Shown in pieces: positions 49,101 to 58,014 of a stretch of DNA of 64,000 bases (position 1 is its first letter; the number at the start of each line of letters is the position of its first letter). Under the pieces are notes generated by a model. That model made no database searches and was not told the DNA's origin. It saw only the letters and a program-made list of their open reading frames with translations. The position numbers and the translations under genes were made by a program. The stretch comes from Paramoeba atlantica (taxonomy: Eukaryota > Discosea). Location of the stretch: positions 248,001 to 312,000 of the forward strand of contig CDRNVI010000029.1 in the NCBI GenBank assembly GCA_977017575.1. Reading direction: 5' to 3'.

Positions 49101-49751
49101 TATACTCAATTGGAAGAAAATTTTAACGAGCTAGTAGAAAAACGAGCTGTTACTGAAAGAGAGCTTACTTCAATCCGAGAAATGATGCTTAAACTTGATG
49201 CACAGAAGGACGAGACTATTGAGCGAACGGTGAAGCAAGTGCAGTTTCAGTTTGAGAAGGTCTTTTTGGAACTTGTAACAGCAAAAGGAGCATCAGCTGA
49301 ATTACAACTGTTGCGATCAAAGGAATCACCAGGTAAAACTGGTGTGGAAGGATACTCTGGTATTCGCATTCGTATAAGCTTTGGACTCGGCACACCGGTG
49401 TCAGAATTAGCGCAACTTTCCGGAGGACAAAAGTCTCTCGTTGCTTTGTCTCTTATATTCGCGATTCAGAGGTGTGATCCGGCTCCGTTCTATTTATTCG
49501 ATGAAATTGATGCTGCCTTGGACGAGGCATACCGTAGCAGCGTCGCGCAAATGATCAAGCGGCAATGCGAGGGCGCTCAATTCATTACGGCTACATTCAA
49601 ACAGGAGATGCTTGACGTGGCTGATAAGGTTTATGGCATCGTTTTTCGCAATCGCGTGAGCAGAATCCAAGAAATTACTCACGAAGAGGGGTCGGCGCTT
49701 TTACGCAAGGCAGCGCAGGAACGGCAGGACAGCACTAAAGAGAAGACGTAA
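46143..49751 (+). CDS. SMC3: Cohesin subunit SMC3
   Basis: 1202 residues from ATG 46143; an upstream in-frame ATG at 46113 would add ten residues not seen in the family. Walker A is GKNGSGKSNFF (32-42). NPYYVVEQGRI and EVAGTKVYEDRR are SMC3-type. The coiled coils surround a hinge at about residues 520-680 with GGIQGGYRVTTSR. The C-terminal head has the signature LSGGQKSLVALSL and Walker B FYLFDEIDAALD. SMC3 pairs with SMC1 in the cohesin ring. The acetylation site of Eco1/ESCO, two lysines in human and yeast (AKKD/LKKD), reads IQKD here (Gln109, Lys110). Confidence 0.97.
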   Translation: MHIKTIAIAGFKSYREQIFETPFSAKHNVVVGKNGSGKSNFFNAILFVLSEKYSSLRQSERKDLLHATAGSPSLSAYVEITFDNSDGRLVIPGMAEEKEIRIRRTVGIQKDEFRVNDKAISAQDVRQLLESAGFSSANPYYVVEQGRIVRLTNMGDTERLELLKEVAGTKVYEDRRIESMHILEEAKEKREKIDETILKVESRLKEVESERDEWRTFQALEQRRKALEYSLYAKESKKVDLELEDLENSKRDLTTSHDAQLEKTKELQKQMQEAEREVSKASRALTALDEEKLSLETERLKLVKLLAELQLSSKHATNTVSASDSELATLKRELKSTAVSIEKTKKELDAKSKILENHMSHTGKEEGSLIQRESRLFQLQTKRGRQRLFHSKTERDKWLHDEILKTEKLLKEHEKEFKSLLEEEKRLETELSEEMGLVEKQKTSIEKQETIASKTETLALEAIKSRDSFHNERRILFQKIHDAEKKLRAQRDDQERAQHLLNKTFSSHEIRQGLASMQESLNEIGEKKLKSSVHGSVMELFLCDQRFYTAVETTGGNALLSVVVDTFEDGAKILAHMNKHNKPGRVTFLPLDTCRGKKKDLPHTSDVVPLIDQLRFKEKHQVIFAELFGRTALASSLDSAATASKQYNCDAVTLDGDQVNRKGGIQGGYRVTTSRLQAHADLISLKADCERSTSTLHELRQSLATLEKKIASQLHDSEAASEKSETMVEEIRNAHREKRRVYEHITRNQQQLLRTREAIGTTNSSLADVKGKVITFRAELKEDFQSRMGDDDEKELDQLMSQVSEQKKQVSNEKQKTATLSTEVQVLEDTLNSLRKQLDSVQDRSTCLQHTSERTKNHRINSELGSVEVEVRDITNRIVNVENEIADLTKRKQENEKIFQEKNSNELQYTREMQSGGEDFDKYITKKALLGQQFDELKFKLERVGVIPSNLSEYDAMSETTIRTELKKCSEKLRSFTHVNRKALEQYTQLEENFNELVEKRAVTERELTSIREMMLKLDAQKDETIERTVKQVQFQFEKVFLELVTAKGASAELQLLRSKESPGKTGVEGYSGIRIRISFGLGTPVSELAQLSGGQKSLVALSLIFAIQRCDPAPFYLFDEIDAALDEAYRSSVAQMIKRQCEGAQFITATFKQEMLDVADKVYGIVFRNRVSRIQEITHEEGSALLRKAAQERQDSTKEKT

Positions 49752-50305
49752 AGACCGCTTCTTCAATTGCGCGAATAGCAAATTTTGGACTTTTAGTCGA
49801 GCAAAATTTATAGTCAGGATTTACTATTATTATCTTTTCAGACATCAATATTGCTTTGTACCTTTGTACGATTCGTACGATATCGTACCCTTGTACGATT
49901 CGTGTGTCGTTATTAAATATAGTGATAACATGCGCTGTATATGTATGTGTTGGGATGGGTTGCCTGCATACGCGTTCACGTTATGTATAAAGTGCACATA
50001 CATTTCTAAGACCTTTTGCTTTGCAATATAGGCTTCACGAATTCAAAATCAATGAACTTTAGATAATTCAATAGACAACAATGTTATCTCATTTTCCAAT
50101 GGCTTTATGTCAATCACTGCAAATGTTTTAGTAGTATCATTGGGTCAATTGGGATACCACAGAGTTCCGGCACAGTAAACATCTTCATTTGTTTTGTTTA
50201 ACCATTTGACATAATTGATTGTGTGCTTCTATGATTTGAGCACTATGCAGTGTTTTTCTCATTGTAATTTTACTTTCCTACAGTATTGGGCTACCATTTT
50301 TGAAC
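49752..50305 (+). promoter_or_regulatory. Spacer with palindrome and candidate acceptor
   Basis: 554 bp, no gene. TTGTACGATTCGT occurs twice around a perfect palindrome GTACGATATCGTAC (49875-49888). The end has TAATTTTACTTTCCTACAG with AG at 50282-50283, 23 bp before the next ATG. Confidence 0.5.
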
Positions 50306-52621
50306 ATGTGCTGCGCAAAAAGAACCACCTCCGTTACTGTAGTGGAGTATCTGTTATTTGTTATCGCCTGCGTAATTTGCACTAATACCAAGCTTTATCC
50401 CGCTGCATACATTGACTCCCTAGATGTAGAATCCTTTGTACCCGATGACGGTAGCGACTTTCACGCTGGCACAGTGAACAAACGAAGCAGGCACCAGTCT
50501 AAGGTAAAGCTTATTGGTATTCACCTTAATGCTTCGGCACCTGATGATACAATTCAGACACCGGCAACATTGAGTACGGAGTTGAATCAAGTATTTGAAA
50601 ACGCAATTCGCCTTCTTTTTGCGAATACATCAACCTCAACATCTGTCCGGCTATGCGCATCAGCACATTGTGAGGAGCAAAGAATCGAAATCGGTGGCAC
50701 AGACTCCGTCATAAATGCTGCGCCACATGCAAGTATTCCCCCCCTTCGCGCGGACCAAGTGATTAACGCAATCGACCTTCTCCAAAAATGTGCAGATCAA
50801 GGCCACTCCACTGCCCAATTTCTCCTGGGAGTGGCCCACAGCTTTGGAATCGCCACTCCTCTTTCCCCAGCAAAAGCCGTAACCTACCACACCTTCTCCG
50901 CTCGCGACCACAACACCCTTGGGGCCCTAGCCATGGCTCTTCGTCACGACATTGGGCTCCACGTACCGCCAAGTTGCGTGTCCAGTCACCGGGAGTACCA
51001 CCGGGTGGCTCGTTCCCTTATCCACGGCCGCCCCTACCCCACCCCCCGGGCGGTCGTCCGGCAGCAGCGTCTCGGTCACCACCTCGAGGGCTACGCCACA
51101 AGTCTTCTGGGGCTCGACGGCACCGAGCTCCTCCCCTCCGCGACCGATGCCGACTTCCTGGCCTACCATCACCAGGCGGCGAAAAACGGGGAGGAGAAAT
51201 CCATGATGAGTCTGGGCCTGATTTATGTGTTTGGGCTGCACGGGGCCGCGCAGAATGGGGAGCGCGCGGTGACCTACTTTGCGCAGGCCGCCCAGGAGGA
51301 CTACACACCGGCGTATGGTGCGCTGGGTCAGGTTTATCTCTATGGCGTGGAGTCCGTATGTGGGGCTGTCGCACGAAATGCGACGCTCGCGAAACAGTAT
51401 TTCGTGCTGGGCGCGGAGGAAAAGGACCCCATGTCGCTCGCAGGGTTGGGATATTTAGAGCTTCATCCGGAGTTGTTTGGTGAAAGGCCAGAGGTGTCAC
51501 CAAATTTGAAAAATCATAGTTACGCTCGTCGAATGTTTTCAAAGGCGGCTGACCTTGGTAGCGCTGAGGCGATGTACAATCTTGCAATAATGCATTTGGA
51601 AGGGGCAGGGGGTTCCACACCACGACCTGAAAGGGCGATGGAATTGCTCTTACGAGCAACACAAAGAAAACACGCACCAGCAATGTATAAATTGGCGCAA
51701 TTGTCGGGTGCAAAGCCCGACCTTAGCCCTGGAGAATGTATCTTCTCGCGCGAATTGTTTAAGACGGTAGCCTCCCAACATGATGTGCTTGAAATGATGG
51801 AAGATGCTCATCAAGCATTTCTATGTGGTGATCACACTAGAGCCCTGTTGAGGTATCTTATCTTATCCGAATTAGGATACGATGTGGCCCATATGAATGC
51901 GGCGTACATTCTAGAGGATAGGATCAGTAATGCGGACTTGGGGATTCTTTTTAGTACACCCTTGCCCAGGGTTGAGCCTCTCGCTGGAGTAATAGAGAGG
52001 GATTCACATAATTCGAACGCTAAACAGCAGCAGCAAACGAACTATAGGCATACACTTTTACACATTCTTCTCCAAAGATCCGCAAAACAAGGAAATACCG
52101 CAGCTATTCTACGTCTTGGTGATTTGTACTTTCGTGGCGAAGGTTGCGAAACTAATTATAGAATCGCTGAAAATTTCTACGAGGAAGCTTCCCGCCATCA
52201 TAATGCCGAGGCTGCGTACAATCTCGGGTACATGCATCACTATGGCATCGGCACTACTCGAGATGCACACTTGGCTAAGAGATATTATAATTTGGCTGCG
52301 AATTATGATCCTGCCATGAAGTTTCCAATGTATTCAGTGGTAGCGTGGCTACACGTTGAAGAATGGTGGAAGCATCCGTGGGCAGGTTTTCCATCACTAG
52401 ATGAGCCTGCACACCTTCAGAACGTGTCTACAGTTTTTAATGCAGAATCAAACTTGTTATCTGATGAGGACAAACGCATCAAGAGTAAGGATTTGTTCTC
52501 ACAGTATTATGACACACTGATGAATTGTTTTGCCGTAGAGAACCTCGAAATTCTGGAAACAGCAACCCTTTATTTTCTGATCACAACACTTATGTTTTTG
52601 CTGTATGTAAAGTCAAGATAG
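50306..52621 (+). CDS. HRD3: Sel1L/Hrd3-type ER membrane protein of the ERAD ligase
   Basis: 771 residues from ATG 50306. The N-terminus has a signal peptide (VVEYLLFVIACVICTNT). Many Sel1-like repeats follow: GHSTAQFLLGVAHSFGI, GEEKSMMSLGLIYVFGL, YTPAYGALGQVYLYGV, SAEAMYNLAIMHLEGAGG, GNTAAILRLGDLYFRGEGC, NAEAAYNLGYMHHYGIGT. The last 25 residues hold one membrane helix (TLYFLITTLMFLLYV), giving the single-pass type I layout of Sel1L/Hrd3. These proteins recognise misfolded lumenal substrates and stabilise the Hrd1 ligase. The layout, with signal, two Sel1 blocks and C-terminal anchor, supports the call over cytosolic Sel1 proteins. DNA from about 50870 to 51440 is much more GC-rich than the rest of the gene. 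Confidence 0.88.
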   Translation: MCCAKRTTSVTVVEYLLFVIACVICTNTKLYPAAYIDSLDVESFVPDDGSDFHAGTVNKRSRHQSKVKLIGIHLNASAPDDTIQTPATLSTELNQVFENAIRLLFANTSTSTSVRLCASAHCEEQRIEIGGTDSVINAAPHASIPPLRADQVINAIDLLQKCADQGHSTAQFLLGVAHSFGIATPLSPAKAVTYHTFSARDHNTLGALAMALRHDIGLHVPPSCVSSHREYHRVARSLIHGRPYPTPRAVVRQQRLGHHLEGYATSLLGLDGTELLPSATDADFLAYHHQAAKNGEEKSMMSLGLIYVFGLHGAAQNGERAVTYFAQAAQEDYTPAYGALGQVYLYGVESVCGAVARNATLAKQYFVLGAEEKDPMSLAGLGYLELHPELFGERPEVSPNLKNHSYARRMFSKAADLGSAEAMYNLAIMHLEGAGGSTPRPERAMELLLRATQRKHAPAMYKLAQLSGAKPDLSPGECIFSRELFKTVASQHDVLEMMEDAHQAFLCGDHTRALLRYLILSELGYDVAHMNAAYILEDRISNADLGILFSTPLPRVEPLAGVIERDSHNSNAKQQQQTNYRHTLLHILLQRSAKQGNTAAILRLGDLYFRGEGCETNYRIAENFYEEASRHHNAEAAYNLGYMHHYGIGTTRDAHLAKRYYNLAANYDPAMKFPMYSVVAWLHVEEWWKHPWAGFPSLDEPAHLQNVSTVFNAESNLLSDEDKRIKSKDLFSQYYDTLMNCFAVENLEILETATLYFLITTLMFLLYVKSR

Positions 52622-52982
52622 CGATCTACCTATGAGGTACGATTAGGTCCTAATCGTCGAATTTTTATCACTTCGAAAATGACGTTCTTGTAGCTTTTAT
52701 CGCATCCCCCCTATATCGTTATGATAACGATATAGTACGTTAGAGAGAAGTTATCCTTAACAAATGAAACGTGTTTGTTTTGAAAGCTTTGCTACTTTCC
52801 TTTGTATAAATGGTATAGTACATTTTAACGAATATTTCAAATGATTTTGATTTGAAAACGTTCAGGAATTCATCCTTTCTTGCCTTTCTTTAATACCTTA
52901 ACCACATACACTTACATTAGTAAACGAAATTTAGAGACTTACTACAAAGATAAAGTCTTTTTGATCAAATCGTCTATTAAAA
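52622..52982. other. Spacer with two near-perfect palindromes
   Basis: 361 bp, no gene. ACGATTAGG-T-CCTAATCGT is at 52640-52658. A larger one at 52711-52735 has 12-bp arms CTATATCGTTAT around one G. It is preceded by CCCCCC, like the word motifs of the TA elements. Either could form a hairpin in RNA or DNA. Confidence 0.6.
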
Positions 52983-55061
52983 ATGAGTGTCCCACTTCTA
53001 CACAACCCATTTCGAGACCAAAACGCACCGAACAGCGCGATCACATCCGATTCTTCATCGATATCGGAGAGATTTAATTCAGACAATGTAAAAGAATCTC
53101 AAAGGCCGTGGAATACCGAGAGCAGGTCTTCGTTTCATCACCATTTAAAGAACATTTCCCCTGACCTATACCAAAAATTGAATCCTGGTTCTCATGTTCA
53201 AGATACGAACTTTAGAGCTCCTGAAAAGAACCAGATATCCGCCAGTAAGGATGAAAACGTTACACAGAAAGCTGACTCTGCTCCAGATAGTTCCTCTGAT
53301 GGATCGCAAGCAGTTCCACTTTTTCACCGCTTTGCAACGGGAATTGGCACGAATTTGGGAGAATCTCTGGGTATTTCCCATACTACACTACTACAAAAAA
53401 AGTTACAAAACTTCTTTGACGCTTTTACGCCTTCCAATGCCCCAGAATCAAAACTTAGGAAAGATGAGTGTCCTGTTCCTGGATTTACGCCACCGATCCC
53501 TTTGTCTGCATCCGAGCAGAGAAAAGAGATGCTTCGCCTCTATAAGGTAGTAAATACTAAAGCTGCCCAACAAGCTATGCGCAAGTCGGAAGTTGAGTTA
53601 GAGTATCATCAAGCGTGCGCATCTCAAGCGGAATTGCGTCAAATTCTTCATGACCTACAAAAAGATCATGATACCATGGACGCTGATTTAGTAAAATGGG
53701 AACAGCAAGCTAATCGATGTTCTGCATTGTCACAGGAACAAGAAAAGCTGAAGCAAACTTTCCGAGATTTGGAGTTACAAAGAAAAGAGTTTGATGCATC
53801 GTTTGCTTCTCGAACCAAGCAGTGCGAAACGGAACTTGAAAGTCTACGATCAATATTGACAATGTTAAGCGCCCAGGTGTCTGAAAAGGATGTAGACCTC
53901 GAAGCCCTCAGGACTGATGTCGGCGTCGCAGAGGAAGGAAGCGTGCGCTTGTCATCGTTGGATACGGCTACTGAGACCATGGAGAAGGAGCTTCAATCTT
54001 TACAAATTGATGTTGATATCATTAAACAACGTTACACACATGAATTAGAGGCTTCAGAAAGCGAAAATGAAAGCTTTCGTTCGCTTACGCAAGAATTGGA
54101 ACAAGAAGTTTCGAGATCCCGCAAGATGAGGGCTGGTGTTGAACATCTCATACAAAAAGTGGATTCTGTCCCGGAAACGACGATTTCAAATTTGAACAAC
54201 TATGTAGCGTTTTCAAAACAAGCATTCGCGGAAGCGAATACTATAATTTCGGACTGTAAAGACGCAATTCAATCGGTTTCTAAGGAGACAAGTGCTGTTC
54301 ATGAACTAATGTTTCCTGCGGATGTTGCAATAGAAAAGTTCGCCGAGAAATTGAAAGTAAGAGACCAGTCTCACTCCAGATTTCTAGGAAAAATCCAAGC
54401 ACCCGTAAATCCAAACATCAGGAAAAATCAACAATTGATTACCACTGAACATATTGCGTCACATTCTGCTTCACCGGACTTAGCAACGGATACTTCAATG
54501 CATCTTTCTCTAGATCCCGATAGTGAAAGAAAGGCTCTGTTCGGTGAGCTTTCCCAAGAACTGGGCAATTCTTCTGTTTTTCAGTCAGTTGTTCTTTATG
54601 AGGCCGAAGAAAACACTTTGCGCGGTGAAACTGAAGGGAGGAAAATTAACGAGCAGAACACAACCTCTACGTCGCATTTGTTGTTAAAGAATGGAACGGG
54701 GGAGATGCACCTTGATGATAATACTGCTCCAAATGAATATGTTACGAATATAATGGAAACTTCAACCTTTTTTGAGCTTCCTTCCACAACTCCGTCCGAT
54801 GTGCTGCCTTCATTTCCACCAGGATTGAATTTACCTTTCAATGACTCGTTACCCTCGCAGGTATCCGAATATTGCGCTGGAAAGACGATGTCTCAAGTGA
54901 AAAACGTAACACAAGCTTCTAGCAGCGAAGCAGAATTTGACCCGGATCGTACCATTTTATTCGTGGAAGACGATCATCCACAAAATAAGAACTCTCGTGA
55001 TGAGAATAGTACGAGCGAGTTTCCCATGTCGAACAAACGTTGGAAATTTGACTACAAATAA
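52983..55061 (+). CDS. Large coiled-coil protein of unknown function
   Basis: 692 residues. Residues 1-170 are disordered, Ser-rich, with GFTPPIPLSASEQRKEMLRL at about 165. Residues 180-420 form a long coiled coil (EQEKLKQTFRDLELQRKEFD, TATETMEKELQSLQIDVDII). Residues 470-692 are disordered and acidic, ending in a basic peptide NKRWKFDYK. The pattern suits a structural or kinetochore/spindle protein with a C-terminal nuclear signal, but no family is recognisable. The first ATG is used. The frame is clean and host-like. Confidence 0.7.
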   Translation: MSVPLLHNPFRDQNAPNSAITSDSSSISERFNSDNVKESQRPWNTESRSSFHHHLKNISPDLYQKLNPGSHVQDTNFRAPEKNQISASKDENVTQKADSAPDSSSDGSQAVPLFHRFATGIGTNLGESLGISHTTLLQKKLQNFFDAFTPSNAPESKLRKDECPVPGFTPPIPLSASEQRKEMLRLYKVVNTKAAQQAMRKSEVELEYHQACASQAELRQILHDLQKDHDTMDADLVKWEQQANRCSALSQEQEKLKQTFRDLELQRKEFDASFASRTKQCETELESLRSILTMLSAQVSEKDVDLEALRTDVGVAEEGSVRLSSLDTATETMEKELQSLQIDVDIIKQRYTHELEASESENESFRSLTQELEQEVSRSRKMRAGVEHLIQKVDSVPETTISNLNNYVAFSKQAFAEANTIISDCKDAIQSVSKETSAVHELMFPADVAIEKFAEKLKVRDQSHSRFLGKIQAPVNPNIRKNQQLITTEHIASHSASPDLATDTSMHLSLDPDSERKALFGELSQELGNSSVFQSVVLYEAEENTLRGETEGRKINEQNTTSTSHLLLKNGTGEMHLDDNTAPNEYVTNIMETSTFFELPSTTPSDVLPSFPPGLNLPFNDSLPSQVSEYCAGKTMSQVKNVTQASSSEAEFDPDRTILFVEDDHPQNKNSRDENSTSEFPMSNKRWKFDYK

Positions 55062-55838
55062 AAAGGCCGCATGTACATGTGCTGTGACCTGTTGCTACGC
55101 CTTAGTGCCGCCAAAAAAGTGGAAAACTATTCTTTCAATAAGTTACTTACTGTGCCCCGAATGAAGCCTTAGGTAGAGCTAGAATAAGTGAAGAGTTCTG
55201 GACGAACGTCGAAGAAAGTGTTTTTCTAGTTTTTGAATAGTTCAGATCAGTAAGTACAACTCATGCTTTTTTCTGTGCTGCCCACTAGTGATGCATTTCT
55301 TTTTGTCATTATTTTCTGAAAGTAACCTTAATATCATCAAAAGTATATTTTCGTTTCTTTTAATGAACAAAGTAAAGAAATTGTTTCCTTTTTTTCATTC
55401 AAAGATTCTCTTGATTCAAACCATGTAGATTTTCATATTCTCTTTATTCGAACGTTAGTCGTATCCTCAATTTTTGGCACCGAGCGCGTATGGACTGACC
55501 AGGAACTTGTATTTTAGAAAAATTTCATAAATATCTTACTGTATAGAGAACTACTATAACTTCGACTTCATACTTTGTGAATATCATAGGACACTGTAAA
55601 TGAGAGTCCTAGAATGCGTACGGTTAGAAATCAGAAAAGAATTTTATTTTTGCATTTACTTCTTATAACAAACTCTGTTCTTCATCGATGCATCACATTT
55701 CCGAGATTTCACACACTTTTTTCTTTTCTCTCCACAAAAAAGAACATCTCATTTCATCACTACCACCCCTTCTACCACCCCATCACTACCACCCCATCAC
55801 TTCCACCCCTTCTCCATGACCCTCTAATCCCCACTACC
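55062..55838. other. Spacer with CCACCCC-rich leader
   Basis: 777 bp. The first 550 bp are AT-rich without features except ATGTACATGT at 55071-55080. From about 55755 to 55835 the + strand is a run of ACCACCCC and CATCACTACC units. The frame of the next gene is open across this stretch (from 55614) but composition suggests leader, not protein. Confidence 0.5.
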
Positions 55839-57071
55839 ATGTCAACCCCTCTATGGTGGGAACTCCGCCGTTGGTTCTCCCTGCCCCCCTCCCCCCTCCG
55901 GGCCCGTCGCGCCGGAGCCCACCCCCGCATGTGGCGCCCCGACCACCTCCTCCGCAACCTCCCCAGCTCCCTCACCGGGGACGAAGTCAAGGCCGTGGCC
56001 TACCGCCCCCTCCCCCCGGCCCACACCGTGGAGGCCGAGGAGGACTTCCACACCAACTGTGTCCTCCACCGGGAGTACTACCCCCCCGAGTCCCGCACCC
56101 ACTTCGGCACCGAGCTCGCCCCCGTGGCCTACTCCCCCACCGAGCGCGCGAGCCTCATGACCCGACTGGCGGACCAGAAACAGGCCGAGGAGCGGTCCGC
56201 CCACCGCACCCACGACACCAGCGCCCAGGTCGGGAAGCAAATCCGTTTCGCCCCCGGGGAGGATGACGGGCAGCACGGCCCCGTCTCCGGGGTCGCGTAC
56301 GAGATGGATGACCGCCGTCGGGGGTTCCTGGAGGCCCTCGCGGGGGTCCTCCCGGGCCGGGAGGCGTTGCAGGAGGCGTGTGGGCTGATCTACGGGTGTG
56401 ACTCCTATGAGGGGAAACAAGGCTGGTTGGCCATGTTTTTTGGTACCCATGATGATGGGCTGGAGCAACTCTCGGAGAAGATTGCGAATTTGCAGGAGGA
56501 TGCGAGGGATCTGGCAAAGGATGAAGCGATGCAAATGAATGAGGCGGAGGCGAGGGAGGGTCCGATTCCGAATGAGTATGTGGAGTATACTCCGGTGTAT
56601 AAGTCGTACTTGCAGTACTGCCGTGGGGAGACGCGTACACCTTACTGTGAAAGTGATCTAGGAGACACAGGTCTGCTATCGCTGTACCAAGAACGACTGC
56701 GTTGGAGGAAAATATTTGACAAACTTACGGGAAATTTGCACATGGAATCTAGCACGGCATTTGATGAGATCCAAGGCGGGTGCAAATACTCCAGCAAGTC
56801 GACTGCTAAAAAAGTTGCTGTACATTCCTGCGCTCACCTGAAGAATCTTAACCTTACGGAGCAAGAAAAGATTGATGTGGAGCGTTTGGACCACCAGCTA
56901 CGTACACTACGACTTTTCGATGCAAAGAAAGTCGAAATTCAACGTGAACTCGTGACCAGAGTAAATCTTGGGGTTGGAGGAAGTGTTACCCCAGATTATA
57001 CACTTGGCAGTCCGCATACGACACCGGGAAATCCTCAGGATCCATTAAACCCTTTGGGAGGAAATATGTGA
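55839..57071 (+). CDS. Unrecognised 410-residue protein, GC-rich 5' half
   Basis: No family recognised. From ATG 55839 it begins MSTPLWWELRRWFSLPPSPL and RARRAGAHPRMW, a basic, aromatic, acid-poor start like a mitochondrial presequence. An ATG at 55614 would put 75 extra residues from low-complexity leader in front. The middle (LEALAGVLPGREALQEACGL, IYGCDSYEGKQGWLAMFFGT) is globular, and a coiled region follows (LSEKIANLQEDARDLAKDEA). The C-terminus is Gly/Pro-rich. DNA to about 56400 is strongly GC-rich, then returns to the local average. Confidence 0.65.
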   Translation: MSTPLWWELRRWFSLPPSPLRARRAGAHPRMWRPDHLLRNLPSSLTGDEVKAVAYRPLPPAHTVEAEEDFHTNCVLHREYYPPESRTHFGTELAPVAYSPTERASLMTRLADQKQAEERSAHRTHDTSAQVGKQIRFAPGEDDGQHGPVSGVAYEMDDRRRGFLEALAGVLPGREALQEACGLIYGCDSYEGKQGWLAMFFGTHDDGLEQLSEKIANLQEDARDLAKDEAMQMNEAEAREGPIPNEYVEYTPVYKSYLQYCRGETRTPYCESDLGDTGLLSLYQERLRWRKIFDKLTGNLHMESSTAFDEIQGGCKYSSKSTAKKVAVHSCAHLKNLNLTEQEKIDVERLDHQLRTLRLFDAKKVEIQRELVTRVNLGVGGSVTPDYTLGSPHTTPGNPQDPLNPLGGNM

Positions 57072-57262
57072 AGGGAATATAAGGGCTGTATTTGTAACGA
57101 AATATTTGTGTTACGATACGCAGTAGTAATCATGAAGCAAAAAAAAACGGTTTCATGACGGTAAAGTGGCGCATATGCAACTGATTTCCTCGTTGATCTA
57201 CACTGTCGGTACTGTTATGATAAGTAGCTACTTGTATGCGTAGTTGAAATAAAATTTCTTTC

Positions 57263-57847
57263 ATGCCAAATTGTTTAGCCACGGATGCAGTGGCGAAGCC
57301 GAGTACTCTAACACGTTTTAAGACCCTGGGAGATTCACGAAACGTGAATGCGCACGAAGAAGACGCAGGAGTGGAGAGACATAATGCAGTACTGCAACGT
57401 ACACTAACGAAAGCCTCAAGTTTACTCAGTTGGATATGTAAAGATGCCGACGAAGCTTGGCGTGTAGCACATGCATACTCCACTGTTGAAAAATGCAAGG
57501 TGCTGGTTGCACAGGACACAACTCGAAGCACTCTGTTAAAACAAATTTTTGGTTCTCTACCGGGCGGATCCATGGCATTCCGACTTAATCGATTACCCGA
57601 TGGGAAATATGCCGTCCGCAGTGCGGATCTGTTGTATACAGTTCATCTGGATGAGTGGAACGCAATATGTTCTCCACCATTAACGAACCAAGAGAAGAAA
57701 AGAAAGGCAATATTTGTTTCGGATTCTGCTGCATATTGCCCGCTGTGTTATGAAGAACAAGATAGCCTTGAAGCTGCCAGAGCACATCTTCTATCAGCCT
57801 GTCTACGACGGCTTGCAGTGGTTACTGACCCTCCGATTCTTTTTTAA
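57263..57847 (+). CDS. Small unrecognised protein with a Cys/His finger
   Basis: 194 residues. The C-terminal part has YCPLCYEEQDSLEAARAHLL then SAC, a C-x2-C-x12-H-x4-C treble-clef-like finger. The N-terminal half is helical and basic (LTKASSLLSWICKDADEAWR). A short beta region follows (RLNRLPDGKYAVRSADLLYT). No family is recognised. The frame is clean, host-like in composition and co-oriented with its neighbours. Confidence 0.65.
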   Translation: MPNCLATDAVAKPSTLTRFKTLGDSRNVNAHEEDAGVERHNAVLQRTLTKASSLLSWICKDADEAWRVAHAYSTVEKCKVLVAQDTTRSTLLKQIFGSLPGGSMAFRLNRLPDGKYAVRSADLLYTVHLDEWNAICSPPLTNQEKKRKAIFVSDSAAYCPLCYEEQDSLEAARAHLLSACLRRLAVVTDPPILF

Positions 57848-58014
57848 TATTCATCAAGATATTGTACCAGCTGATATATAGAGCAAAAGTTTGAGGACTT
57901 TATTGTCTCGTATCGTTCCCCTTCGCTCATTCAGCTAAGCAAGACAACTTTCTTCTAAATTTTAATTTATACATGTGATTTTATAGATATTCGTCGCACA
58001 ACCATCGTTACTCC

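Noticed and set aside
55614-55838. N-terminal 75-residue extension of the 410-residue unknown protein.
   Set aside because: It is encoded by AT-rich then CCACCCC-repeat leader sequence; the ATG at 55839 starts the compositionally different coding part.
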